Shown one piece after another: positions 35,813 through 48,147 of a DNA stretch of 64,000 bases. The notes beneath the pieces were generated by a model. That model had not been told where the DNA came from and ran no database searches. It saw only the letters and a list, made by a program, of their open reading frames with translations. The stretch comes from Dirofilaria immitis (lineage: Eukaryota; Nematoda; Chromadorea; Rhabditida; Onchocercidae): NCBI GenBank assembly GCA_024305405.1, contig JAKNDB010000092.1:2945501-3009500 (forward strand), given 5' to 3'. Each line of letters starts with the position of its first letter. Positions within the stretch are counted from its first letter, which is position 1. The translations under genes and the position numbers were made by a program.

Positions 35813-38800
35813 ATGTTTGGCTGAGCGAATAATACTATTAACATTTATTGTCGCTTTTTTATGGCGAATTTAGCAAAGAACTATATAGTAAGCTTCTCAA
35901 TTCGATGTTAAAAATAATTAAATATGCGGCGGAATAAACAATAGACAATAAATGAAAATAAATAAGTCAAAAACATTATTCTGGTCAAAATGAATTTTTA
36001 TTATTAATTACAGTTAATAGAATCGACAACAGCGCCATTTCTCTCAGCGGAAGAATTGCGATATACATTCGGTGTGAACACCTTCTCTGATGGTATGTTA
36101 ACCTTGTTAGTAGTTATTGTTTATTCGAGTCCAATGCTGACATAATATCGTGCAACAGAAATTTCAGTGCAAGAGTTGTCAACAAAAACCAATTTATAAT
36201 TTTGGAATTTAGCATTTCGCTTTTTCATGAAGAAGTAAGTGACGATGCAGCAGCAGCAGCTAGTATTACAAAATGTGTTCATTTCTTCTTAATATAAGAT
36301 ATTAGAAATGTCTAATAATTTTTGATGATATTTAAATTACGATTGAAGATTAACGAATAATTCACCATCTTTTCTTTTAGTTAAAAATAATAGAGTGGTT
36401 TCCTTGTTAACTGAGAGTAGACATTAAGTAAAGAAGGAATAATCTGTTAATTAATTATATCGATCAAACGAATTCGATTCTCATTTTCAGTCTTGCCTTG
36501 GAAAAAATACTCATTGAGAAAATATTCATTTTTTCTCTTCTTTTATTAAAACTTTAGCAACTATTTTTTCAGAAATTTGGGCTTATTAAAAATATAATAC
36601 TGGCAAGAAACAAATGAGATATTGTTATCATATGAAATAATAATAATAATAATAATATTTCATTTATTTTCTGCTGAAAGAAAAGATCCAATGCATTTCT
36701 CGCCCAGCTTATTTTTGTTGCAGTTATAATGCTTTAAAAATATTTCCAAAAACTTTTGAAAAATGTGACATTTAATGTCAAAGTAGTGCAATAGTAATGG
36801 AATAATATTGTGCCATTTCATTTTTATTATAGCTATGAAAGATGAAGTAAATCGAAAATTAGGCCATAACTTTAATTTCGTATCTTCTTACTTTTTATTG
36901 GATGATGTCGAATTTCTACAAAGTGATTATAGTTGTTTTTATCCAACATATATTTTTACAGTGCCTCAACATGAAGAATTGTATCCTGAAACAGAGTATT
37001 CAAAAGATGGTCAATTAAAGCAGATTCAGATCACCATTCACAAAAGGCAAATAAACTTGACGTTACAGCCAAGCATTCAATCGCTTATATCACCGAATTT
37101 GAGGACCATTTTCCGAAATGCGCATGGTGGTGGAAAATTGGATATTGGAGTGGTACCAGCCAACTGTCATTATCAACACAAATCAGAGGAAGTGTACGCA
37201 GCTATCAGCAATTGTGATGGAAATCTCGTCAGTGCTTACTGTAGCTCATATTCGTTTTCTTCGTTAAATCCATTTTCGATGTGAATCGTTTAAAATATTC
37301 GTTTAAAGAATGTAATCGCATTTAATGAACATAGTTTACAGACAAAGGGACAAATGAAAGTGAAACAAGCATATTTTTGAATAAAAAACATATTTAATGC
37401 CGTTGGAAACGAAACATGCAAATAAAACGTAAAAGTTTTCGTAACTGTTAATTGATAAAGTTTTCGTAATTGCTATATTCTTTAAAATTTTAAATGTCTC
37501 AAAACTTCACGATAAACATTCGGATGCTGCAATAATTTAAACATTTTGACTTAAAATAATAAATTGTTATTTTTCAGAAAGGTGTAATTATGATGCCAGA
37601 TGAAGTTTATGTGTTACATCCATTACCCGATCGTCATGTTCATCGATTTGACCAGAACAGTCGAAATGGTACTGCCTATAGATTTTCAATGATTGTTCCA
37701 TTAAACTGTCAAGTTATTATTGATTTTATCTAGTTGGAAAGAAATTTAATAAATATGAGTGGAATGAAAAGACGGAACATTAGCTCGACATGTCGTATTA
37801 ACAAGGAAAAACACACAAAGCCTGAATAATTGAGTATGAATTCATATTTTTCTTGTTTGCTTTTTCAGGTATAATTACAACATTGAATGATATCATAAAA
37901 ATTTAGACTCAGATTCTGGATTGCATGTAATATACAAACGTGAAGTGGCGCAAAAAGAATTTTGCGGTCTCGAGTCGATAATAACATCGGCCGAACTCAC
38001 AGAGGACGAAAACGAAGTAAGCGAAGATATATTTGCAGTTGGACAACGCCTCAACGAAAAAAGTGAACTTATTGTTAGTTAATTTCATTTACTCTAAAGA
38101 GAAAATACTGCAATACTTGACATTACGATGGTATAATTCAAGTTTGACTTATTATAACACTAAATTTCATAAATTTCTATATAAAGTGATTGGCACGGAA
38201 ATGAAAAATATAGCTAACATAGTCATATTTCATTTTTAGATTTTTCCCAAATTCCGCCTTCTGATATCTTTTTTGCATAGCTAGTATTTGCACAAAAATC
38301 CTTCTTCTTCCTCTGGTTAAAAACGCAAGATGAATTTGAACGGATAGATTTTCCAAAACGTTCCATCAAATTCGATACTTTTTAAAATAGGAGTAAAATA
38401 GGAGTGGAATTTAACAATCCACATAATTATTTCCAATTTTCAACTTCTTGATTAGTGAAAAGAAATGAATTAACAAAGAGAGAAAGAAGATTAAAATATT
38501 TTTGGAATAAACTTCTTCGAACAGAAAGATAACATCAAGTAAATTATTGTTGTTACCGTTACTACCTACCATTATTTGCTTTCAAAGAAGAAAAACACCA
38601 TTACTGTAACACTGATAGCCGACGATGATTTTTATAGTATCTTGCTTCATTTTTGCAAGAAAATGTATCATAAAATTCTTTTTCTTTTTTAAACAATCCT
38701 TCGAAGATAAAGCTTCCAAAGTTCTACTGTATTTTCCGAATGAAATCTTTGATGATTATTAAATGAAGCATATAATTCGTTTATAATATTTTTAACCCTA

Positions 38801-41800
38801 AATTTTTCATTTTGCGCAACTTTCCCATGACAATCATATCGTTATTTAATTACAGATATCTTTTTCTTTAGCTTCACTTATCATGTTGATTATCGGAATA
38901 TTAAGGCTGGCCAAAATTCATAATGTCGTTAAAAAGTAGCATGAAAATGTGGTAGAGATTTGAAGAAATTAGGATGTAAATAAGTTCGATGTAGTATATG
39001 TATTTATAAGTTGCATAATTTAATGGTATTAAATTGGCACTTTTTCTTTGCAAAATATAAGATTTAAAAGATAAAAATATCACAAGCTTTATTAATAAAC
39101 GATTATGGATTTCAGTCAAAAATGAAGCAGACTTTTGAAAATACATCCTTTCAAAGACTGTTTAAAAAAGAGAAAAAGATTATTTCAATAATATCAACAT
39201 GAAATTCGTAATGGTCATTTCTGAGTAAGGAAAGTGAAAAAAATTCTCAGTAAATGGCAACGAAATTTTTGTTTTGTAACTTCAACAGAATCACATCTTG
39301 GCGAAATAAAATGCTGCAAGACTGGCCACTAAGTTTTTAGAAGTTTCTGATGTCTACGAATTAATAATTATTTAAGCCTTATTTTTCATCGTAATCTCAA
39401 GGCAATCGAAGAGTAGTTAATCCAAAGTCTAATTTTCAGGTGGAATTAGCAATATTTGTGGATGAAATGTTATGGAAGCTCTTTAGTAGTAAATATGGCA
39501 TAGATGCAAATAGTAAACTACAAGATTATGCGTTAACAATGCTTAATAACATACAAATTATGTATCACCAACCGAGTGCTATTCCTCAATTATCATTTCA
39601 TGTAGTGAGATTCGAGATGCTCACCACTCAGCCGGTATCACTTTTCCTTCAGTTTATTCCGATTTTTCAGGTTATCTTGTAATTTATATAAAATTTTCTG
39701 TACAATGCTCAGATTCTATGATCAACCTTATCGATTAATTGCCAAGGTAAACTAACCGATAATTTTGTAAAAATGTGTGAAAGATTAAGTGAAGTAAGCT
39801 ATTTTTAGAAAATAGAATTGAAAATATTAATCACATTTTAATTCCATTGTGAAACGCTTGAAATCTCAAAAAGAAAAAATATGCAAGGAAATTTCTGCTA
39901 CTTTAGTTGGTGCGAGAAGGATTGATATGTGGAGGATGATGACAGCCAATATATGAAAATACAAGAAGATTTAGAGTATTGATAAATGATGATACATAAA
40001 GATAAAAGTATTGAATGCTCCAGAATAATTTTGTCCAGATAGTTTGTTGAGTGTAAATATATAAGGAGAGAGATAGCAGGAATCAAATGAGGTAGGTACA
40101 TGACTATACTTATTTTACATCAGAAGTTTGATCGAGACTATCAAATAATTAATTCTCGAATCGTAAATGTTACAAAACAGCAAACCACGAAAATTTGGCA
40201 AAATCGTAAAAATAGTCAGGTTACGTGTCAAATATGAATTTCAGAGCACTATGGCAGCACATTTGCACAATAATGGACATGCTCAAAAATATCTGGATCG
40301 ATTCTGTCATTATCAACGAAATTTGGGTTCACGCGATTGGGATCACGCATTGATGCTTACAGGGTTCATTTTCATCATGTGTTTGACTATTCAAAACATT
40401 AAATTCAAGTAGAAACATCAGATGAAATTTACTGAATGCTGACAAAGAAAAATAAATGTTTGCGAACTGAATCACATCGAATTAAATCCTTTCATTCGCT
40501 CTTCCCGAATGGAATCGGTTAGCAGTTAGATTATATAGAAAATTGAAAAAGTCATATTAAATTAACTTTAGATACGACATCCATCGTGGTACTGGATCAC
40601 GATCCATAAGCGGTATCGCTCGATTGGATGGTATGTGTGATCCGTGGAATACTTGCACTTTGGCTGAAGGACTCGATTTTACATCAGCTTTTATTGGAAC
40701 CCATGAACTTGGTCACAGGTAGGTTCATTTACAAACTGATTAATTATCCGTCTAATTATATTTTTAACATTGAAATATTTTCTAACTAAATATTGCAGTG
40801 TTGGAATGCGTCATGATGAACCATACTGCCCATCAAAGCACATTATGAGTTCATCATTAGGTCCAGGAAAAGTTACTTGGTCAATGTGCAGCTTACGCGA
40901 CTACCATGCATTCTTGCAACGTCTCGAGTAGGTATCACTGCAAATTTACTTCTTTTAATATAGGATTTTATGTATTGGTGATTATTTGTAATTAAATTCG
41001 CTTAAGATTTTTTTGTTTTGCATCATTATTAAGATTTGATGACTTTCAGTAATCGTGGTAAAAATTGTTTACGAGTATCCAATCTACCACAAAAACTAAC
41101 AGTGAGAACGGATATCAAGCCAGGACAGGTTTACAATGCAGATATGCAATGTTATATAATGCATGGTCGGGGATATCGACAGGTTGATTCAATATTATTA
41201 GTATAATTTTCTTGCAACTTTTAATAAGATCAGTAATGTAACTATGATATAATTATGATTCTACGAATTATCGATAGATAGTTAGCTGATATTAAACCAA
41301 ATATTTTATATCAATAACTGTTAGATATTTTTGTATTGTCATTAGTTAAATTATACATAAATTTAAGAAATATCTGAAATGTGGGTATTAGTTTTATTTA
41401 TTATACTTTTTCGGTCTAGCAATGATTTTATGCACTAACACTAAGTACTGCATCTCTACAACGTCTGGATTTCATTGTATTCCATTTTTGATTTTTAAAT
41501 TTATCTGATAGTTTAATCTAGCTACTTGACTATTGCTTTCTCGCTGGTGTGAGAAATAATCTTATTTCACTATAAGCTTCAAGTTTTTTAATTAGCAAAC
41601 TGCCTGCAAAATGTTAAAAGTTATATACAACTTTTTAAAGTGCTAATAATGCTATTCTTAATGAGATTTGCTATTAAGAATTTTCAGGTAGAATTAGCAA
41701 TATTTGTGGATGAAATGTTATGGAAGAGATTTGCTTCCATAACATTTCATCCACAAATATTGCTAATTCTACCTGAAAATTAGACTTTGGATTAACTACT

Positions 41801-44800
41801 CTTCGATTGCCTTGAGATTACGATGAAAAATAAGGCTTAAATAATTATTAATTCGTAGACATGAGAAACTTCTAAAAACTTAGTGGCCAGTCTTGCAGCA
41901 TTTTATTTCACCAAGATGTGATTCTGTTGAAGTTACAAAACAAAAATTTCGTTGCCATTTACTGAGAATTTTTTTTCACTTTCCTTACTCAGAAATGACC
42001 ATTACGAATTTCATGTTGATATTATTGAAATAATCTTTTTCCTTTTTTAAACAGTCTTTGAAAGGATGTATTTTCAAAAGTCTGCTTCATTTTTTGACTG
42101 AAATCCATAATCGTTTATTAATAAAGCTTGTGATATTTTTATCTTTTAAATCTTATATTTTGCAAAGAAAAAACTGTTTTAATTAAGAATGATTCTCTAA
42201 AATTTTGGGAGAAATTTCTTTCTAATTTAGCTTGAAATATGCCTCTGAAAGTTCTGATCATAATTTTTAACTTTAAATTTGTACTAAAATAAAAAAATTA
42301 ACTTTAAATTTGTACTAAAATAAAAAGAACGAGTTCCATTTTAAAGAAATGTCATTTTTAAACGGATTTCCATTTTCTACTTTTATATTTGCTGTTTTCG
42401 TGCGATTCGTAAAAAGCAAAATAGGATCGATATTGTGTGGAATATATGAGTTTAGTCATCAGATAGGATCAGAAATATCTTTCCTCTTTTGGATCATTGA
42501 TAGTGGATATTTTCGTGAACAATTACACTTCTAATTGAAGGAGAGAAGATGGAAGAGAAATTTTGCAACGCTGTTCCGGATGTTTATCGGTGACTCGTTG
42601 TATATTTTGTTTTACTTTACCTTTTAAATTTCCTGATCATCATAATGTTTTTTCTAATCGATTCTTCTCCTCCATATCATGAAAATGTAGTGAAAAATTA
42701 TTTCAACATAGTGGTAACAGCAGTTTTCGAAATTGAGCCTTATTTAATATGACAACTACATTTAACAACATTTGAGCATTATTTGTTAAGACATATGAAA
42801 AAAATCAGTAGCATTGAATCTTCAATTGTGATCTTTAATGATAGCTATTACTAACTCTCAAAAATTTTTTAGATTACTGGCGAATGATATAAAACTTCTC
42901 TAGGCTATTAACTAAAGGATGATAATTAAAAAAATTAATAAATCAAAGAAAGATTTATTTTCATAACTAAGGATAAAAATAGGTAAGAAAATTCTATAGA
43001 TCAAAGGAGAAATTTTGAATAGATAAATTTCATCTAAAAATAGTAAATTAAACATTTTATCAGAGGGATTTTACGAAACAGTTTTAGATGCTTACTTTGA
43101 TTAAAATTATAATTGATTAAAATTCAATTTTTGTAATATTATATAAAAGAAAACTTAATATTGTATCTTTGATCTTTTTGTTATGAAACTTATATTAAAA
43201 ATTAATTTTCCTGAAAAATACAACCGATATGAAGCAAACCTTTCATGTTCATATTCTTCAGATTAGCCCGCGTCAGGACCATTACGATGGCATATGCTAT
43301 ATGATGTGGTGTGGACAGTCAACATTTGGTCGAATTATTACTTCTCATCCGGCTCTTGAGGGAACTTTCTGTGGTCCATCAAAATGGTGTGAACTTGGTC
43401 GATGTGTGCCGTGGCCGGGGATTAGTTCTTCTGCAATACCTAAGGTTGCTCTGATTTTTTCAGAAGAAGCAGGACTGAAAAGATAATGAATCGTTTAATG
43501 CATGAATCTTTCTATTATTCCACAAAATTATTTACTTAGTATAATAGATTTGAGAGATAGATACAGTCTTGCTCATTGTCTAAGTTTTAAACATAATAAG
43601 GAAGTAAGTGCTTTCTTGTTCATAATTTCCATTATTCTAATATTTGAATAAATTCTACATTCTCATTATCAGTCGAAAATATTCGTACTGAATTTAATAT
43701 CCCTTAAGATCTAAAATCTCGTCCTTATCAACTTGAACATTTTGCCATTGCAGCGTACTGATGGTCAATGGTCCAATTGGTCTAAAGTTTCTTGTCAATC
43801 GTGTAATTGCGCTGAAATAGCTGGTAGTATAAGTATTGCTAAAAGCACTCGAAGCTGCAACAATCCACCACCTTCGAATGGAGGCGCAGAATGTGTTGGT
43901 GCAACACTACGTGCAGTTGTATGCAATCGCCATTGCACTTCGTCTAACAAATCGGTTAATAAGGTAAATTTATAAGGCAAAGTTGTGAAGAACAAATAAG
44001 GTGAAGTGAAGGATTTATTTTACGAAAAAGGCGCAGAAAGAGAACTAATCTTTTTCGATACAATTACAATTTTTCTTTAAGATAAATTTAATGCTGATTT
44101 TCCTCATTTGATGTTTGCTCAATCGGTTTTTGTAGCATATTAAACAGCAATGTATGCAGCAGAAAAAGCTAAAAATGATTCAGATTTAAGTGGAAGTGGT
44201 ACTCAACTTACTCGTTACCCTCAACGTGCATGCAAGGTTTTCATTTTAATTAGGCAATTAATTAAGCAATTTTTTTTAAGTTTAATACATCCGATTTTGC
44301 TTCAGAAGGATCGCAACAAGTTTCCTTCAATAACACAACTTAAAAAAATAGCGTATAACATTGATGGTACAATTTTAAGCAGTTTTTGTTAGCAATTGAG
44401 ATTTACATATGATTCGGAAGTTTTAGATTTGAGAATTTAATTAATGTGTTTAAAAGAGATCTCTAGACAGAAAATGAGAATAATACAAGAAAGATTAAGC
44501 TAATATTTTAGTCAATAGTCTCCAATTGCACGGTAGTGAAAGTTATTCATCTATTTCGCTGAGAATTATATCAAACAGAATTTTAATCAGTTTTAAATGT
44601 TGTAATTTGTTGCAAATTTAGGTCTTTTGCGATGTCAAAAGTCGATATGGATCCCAGCGAAACTATCGCTTTTTGGTAATATTCTTCCAGACGGTGCTCC
44701 ATGTGGGAATAAAAATATTGTTTAGATGGCGAATGTCTCGTTAGTTTTCAAATTATTCAACACTGATTGCAGGAAAGACGATGTAATGTAATGTCTTGGA

Positions 44801-47800
44801 GGTTGCTTCAGAACGAATGATTAGTTGAAATTTATAATGAAATATAGGAAACTGTTGATCGTTTCGAATTGTTTTATTTGTAGTCATTATCTTGTGATAG
44901 TAATGCGCTAATCACGCGCGACGTATCATGCCCTAGCGTGAGTGAACGATGCCCTCAGGGAACCGTAATAACTAGCACAGTATCAACTATTGGTGGAGCT
45001 CAATGGTTATCTTGGTCATCCTGGTCATTCTGCTCGCAAACATGTGGTGCAGGCTATAGGCAACGGTAATTTTACAAAAATATTTTTGGATTCAGCACTA
45101 AATATAAATCTCACTCATCAAAGTCTAACTAAAACTTGCATGTAAATTAAATAAATCATGATTTAATTTATTGCGGAGTTTTCAATTATATTAAACAATA
45201 AGTACTGAAATGTTTATGATCAAGTTCTAAATCATATATAATAATGGATGGAAAATACTAACTGTATTATTAGTAATTTTTATGGTTACATTCGAAAGAA
45301 TAATTAGTAGTCTTTGAGAAAGAAAAAGCTAGCTATCCAAATAAAACATTTCATAAATTGTCATTATGACTTTGTTCGAATTGTCCTTATGATTGATGTC
45401 CTTGTGATTACTTTCATATTTCTTCTTATCTATACATTCAAAAAATAAGTTTTTGCAGTGATAATAATAGAATTTTCTAAATCTCTTCGAACAATTCCTG
45501 ACGATTTTTATAATACAAGGCGAAGATAGATTAGTTCTTAAATCTTCATATTACTTAAGCAAGGAAAACTTCAAAGAATACGGTATGAATTTTTCAGCAA
45601 TTTGATTATTTTGATGCAACTTGATTATTTCATATTAAAGATTATAGGATCCGATTATGCAGTGATGGGAAAAATCAATGCTTAGGTGCATCGTCTGAGA
45701 AAAGTCAGTGCAATTTATTAGCATGCGATGGCGATAGAATATCGGATCAGGAAGGTAATTGGAGTGAATGGACTGTTTGGAATCAGTGCTCCGTTTCATG
45801 CGGCACTGGATGGCAAGCGCGGTATCGACGATGCTCCATTCCATTACACAATTCAATATCCTTCTCATGCACAGGTATGAAGTTTTGCTTTTGTGAAATC
45901 ACCATGATAACATTAGAATATTGCTTTTCTATTATTAAGACTTAAAATGTTCATTGAAGAGTGAACACATGTTAATACATCGTGGAAGATTAGTCATTGT
46001 CATATAAAAACCAAAATTACCTGATTATTCAGAGAATTCGATGGAAACACGGCAGTGTAATATGGAGCCATGCAATACGGGTATAATTGGTTTATGGGGT
46101 AGTTGGACCGAGTGGTCACAATGCTCGGTTAGCTGTGGACCCGGAATACGGAGTCGAAATCGTTACTGCACCAAAGTACGTCTATTTAACATCAAAATTA
46201 GTGGGAAAGAGATGAACACCGAATATTCATTAAGAGCTAGTTGATAGTTAGTAGCAAAAATAACTTAAAAGTTGAACAATAATGATTGCAGTATCTTCCC
46301 ATCTGTAAAAACCTTGTTATTAGTATCTTATATTGAACTAAATCATATACCGAAAAATATTTTTCTCAACAACAGGAACCATGCGATGGTTCGGGACAAT
46401 CGAGGATGTCATGTAATTTAGGTCCTTGTGAAATCAGTGCCAAATGGTTGCAATGGCAAGCATGGTCTCAATGTTCATTGACTTGTGGAAAAGGTATACG
46501 TACTAGGAAAAGGTAACAAGAAATTATAGATTGATTATAGCATATATATTATTACAAACGTTTTATTTTAATTATAAATGAAATTTAATTACTAGATAAT
46601 AGATAAAAGAAATTGATTTATAAAGTCAATTTCGTAATTTTTTTATTAATTAATTTATAATTTGGACTTAAGTCGTCAAATGATGATTGTAATTAGTTTT
46701 AGAAAATGTTCAGCTACAAACGGTTGTTTTGGAAATAGCATGGAACGGCAGAAATGCAACGAAGAACCGTGTATGGCAACTGCAATTCGAGCAATTAGTC
46801 AATGGTCTGGATGGTCCGATTGGAGTGCATGCAGTACGACTTGCGGTGGAGGTTTTAAAAGACGTATCCGAATTTGTCAGTATGGGACGTGTAATGGTCC
46901 ATTCAAAGAATCATTGCCATGTATGATCAAACACTGCAAATCATTTTCCGCAGTAAATTCTGCATCTTGGGGAGGTAAGTGGTCTGTTGATTAATATTAC
47001 CTGGCTAGCAGCTCACTTTGGATTACTCCAACTACCATTCAGATATCTGTTTTAATTACTAACATTATATCTTCTATTCACGTAATCTCGAATTTTATTA
47101 CTCGTACGAATATAAGCATTTCGAAATGAAATCTTTGCTGATTTTTGTGGCTTTTCAACTTCTAGTCGAGAACTACTAAATGCGGTCTAGTCGAGAACTG
47201 CTGAATGAGGTCCTGTATTGTTGCGAATTCTCGATATTCCCAAGTCAATAAGTTCTATAGATCTTCAAATTTTTTCCTCCTTTTTAAAAGCATACTGAAA
47301 GTGTGTCTCAGAAAGGAGCTTTTTAGAAATTTTCAATTTCAATCTTTTTTGAGTTTATCTGCTAATTTCTTGCTTAGACAAAATTTTATAGTCTGTATTA
47401 AAAGAAATCATTGGGTCTTTCGTTTGTTTTCAATCTCATACGTTTAAAAATGATGAAAAAGTTTAATCATTTCTACCACTGTTTAGTGATAACAGTACGA
47501 GTTAATGGAGTTGAGGAGTGATAGATTCCAGTAATAGTTTATCATATCCAAAACTTGCATTTCACTTTGTGATTGAAATAAAATAAGAATCGATTTTGAA
47601 AGTTAGCTGTCATTTTCTATAAATACAGTTATCATTGAACAGATGGTATTATAATATCACACTAAAATTACGTTAATCAGAAGAATTTTATTATTGTTAT
47701 TTTTTTATACCGTTTCTAACAATGTCTTGAAGGAATAAATAAATTCAATCAGATGACGATTATTCAACTTTAATATTTATGAGAGATTATCGATAATTAT

Positions 47801-48147
47801 GTAAAAGAAAGTATATCATTTGAATAAACCTAAATTTTTAAAGTTTTAAATTGTTGCTATTTGGCATTTACTTACTATCACTGGTAGTACTGAAAACAGG
47901 TGAGCAAATTCAATTTTAATGCTAGCAATTTTATATAATAAAAGGTTAAGGATTCTAAGATATCGAAATCTTGAGCGAGCATTCAATTAGCATCAAATGA
48001 GAATTTTTAGGCTGGGGTTATTGGTCTCCGTGTTCTGAAACGTGCGGTAAAGGTGTCCGAAAACGGGTGCGTAAATGCTATGGTGTAGGTGGAAAGTGTT
48101 TTGGAAATGAATATGAACGAGAAATATGTAATGTACGGCGATGCTGA
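35813..48147 (+). CDS. ADAMTS secreted metalloprotease with seven thrombospondin repeats
   Basis: Zinc endopeptidase of the extracellular matrix. Exons: 35813-35887 (tentative), 36014-36092, 36833-37227, 37578-37668, 37869-38016, 39440-39634, 40245-40363, 40572-40718, 40799-40927, 41050-41182, 43262-43444, 43754-43963, 44148-44236, 44622-44739, 44884-45065, 45648-45874, 46033-46175, 46376-46512, 46703-46974 and 48011-48147 (TGA). About 1070 residues in order: signal peptide, propeptide, metalloprotease with HELGHSVGMRHD and the met-turn IMSS, disintegrin-like module, central thrombospondin repeat, cysteine-rich domain ([17 protein letters not shown]), and six C-terminal thrombospondin repeats. 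No RX(K/R)R furin site is visible before the catalytic domain. Exon 1 is tentative: two indels would join [13 protein letters not shown] to MANLAKNYI. Single bases also appear to be missing at about 37899, 44151, 44670-44674 and 44711-44715. Closest in build to nematode ADT proteins; the exact orthologue is not decided. Confidence 0.95.
36014..38016 (+). other. ADAMTS propeptide exons
   Basis: Exons 2-5. They carry the typical propeptide end of M12B proteases: [19 protein letters not shown], then [19 protein letters not shown]. The cysteine in CHYQ may serve as the switch cysteine. Exon 5 has a strong TTTTTCAG at 37868, but that frame hits a stop unless one A is added to the A-run near 37899, which yields a continuous [20 protein letters not shown] weaker splice site at 37906 avoids the shift. 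Confidence 0.85.
39041..39478. repeat. inverted repeat, proximal arm (ADAMTS intron 5 into exon 6)
   Basis: About 438 bp ending 39 bases inside exon 6 and including that exon's 3' splice site. It is the reverse complement of 41734-42173. By eye the arms are about 98% identical. The visible differences are a few substitutions (for example GTGGAA here against GTAGAA in the copy) and homopolymer length differences. Confidence 0.93.
39440..41182 (+). other. ADAMTS metalloprotease domain exons 6-10
   Basis: Begins [15 protein letters not shown]. Exon 8 ends in HELGHS and exon 9 continues [19 protein letters not shown], so the zinc-binding motif HExxHxxGxxHD is complete but split by an intron. Exon 10 ends in a region with [11 protein letters not shown] that leads into the disintegrin-like module. 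All zinc ligands and the catalytic glutamate are present, so activity is expected. The whole block lies between the two arms of a 440-bp inverted repeat. Confidence 0.92.
41679..41781. repeat. perfect 48-bp hairpin with 7-nt loop, carrying a decoy 3' splice site
   Basis: Sense-orientation copy of the exon 6 boundary (41679-41726: AATTTTCAGGTAGAATTAGC onward), a loop AGATTTG, then its exact reverse complement (41734-41781). The sense arm contains TTTTCAG followed by the first codons of exon 6 ([13 protein letters not shown]), so it could act as a decoy acceptor leading to a premature stop. Confidence 0.93.
41734..42173. repeat. inverted repeat, distal arm (ADAMTS intron 10)
   Basis: Reverse complement of 39041-39478, within the 2.1-kb intron between exons 10 and 11. 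Its left end forms one side of the perfect hairpin at 41679-41781. Confidence 0.93.
42269..42325. repeat. tandem pair of about 28 bp in ADAMTS intron 10
   Basis: AACTTTAAATTTGTACTAAA plus an A/T tail occurs twice in succession. Confidence 0.85.
44884..48147 (+). other. six C-terminal thrombospondin type 1 repeats
   Basis: Each repeat has the WxxW(xxW) start and a CSxxCG motif: CSQTCG (exon 15), CSVSCG (16), CSVSCG (17), CSLTCG (18), CSTTCG (19) and CSETCG (19/20). These are predicted sites of tryptophan C-mannosylation and serine/threonine O-fucosylation. The protein ends in EICNVRRC and a stop. Confidence 0.93.
47164..47212. repeat. tandem pair of about 26 bp in ADAMTS intron 19
   Basis: TCTAGTCGAGAACTACTAAA and TCTAGTCGAGAACTGCTGAA follow each other, each ending in GGTC. 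Confidence 0.8.

Noticed and set aside
41679..41781. Hairpin as a palindromic long-read artefact
   Set aside because: The distal arm differs from the proximal arm by real substitutions and lies in unique intron sequence, so a genuine duplication is preferred, though raw reads should confirm it.
44148..44739. Programmed ribosomal frameshifting in ADAMTS exons 13 and 14
   Set aside because: Three shifts of the same type within 0.6 kb, none with a slippery heptamer plus structure, and similar shifts in unrelated genes, point to sequence error.
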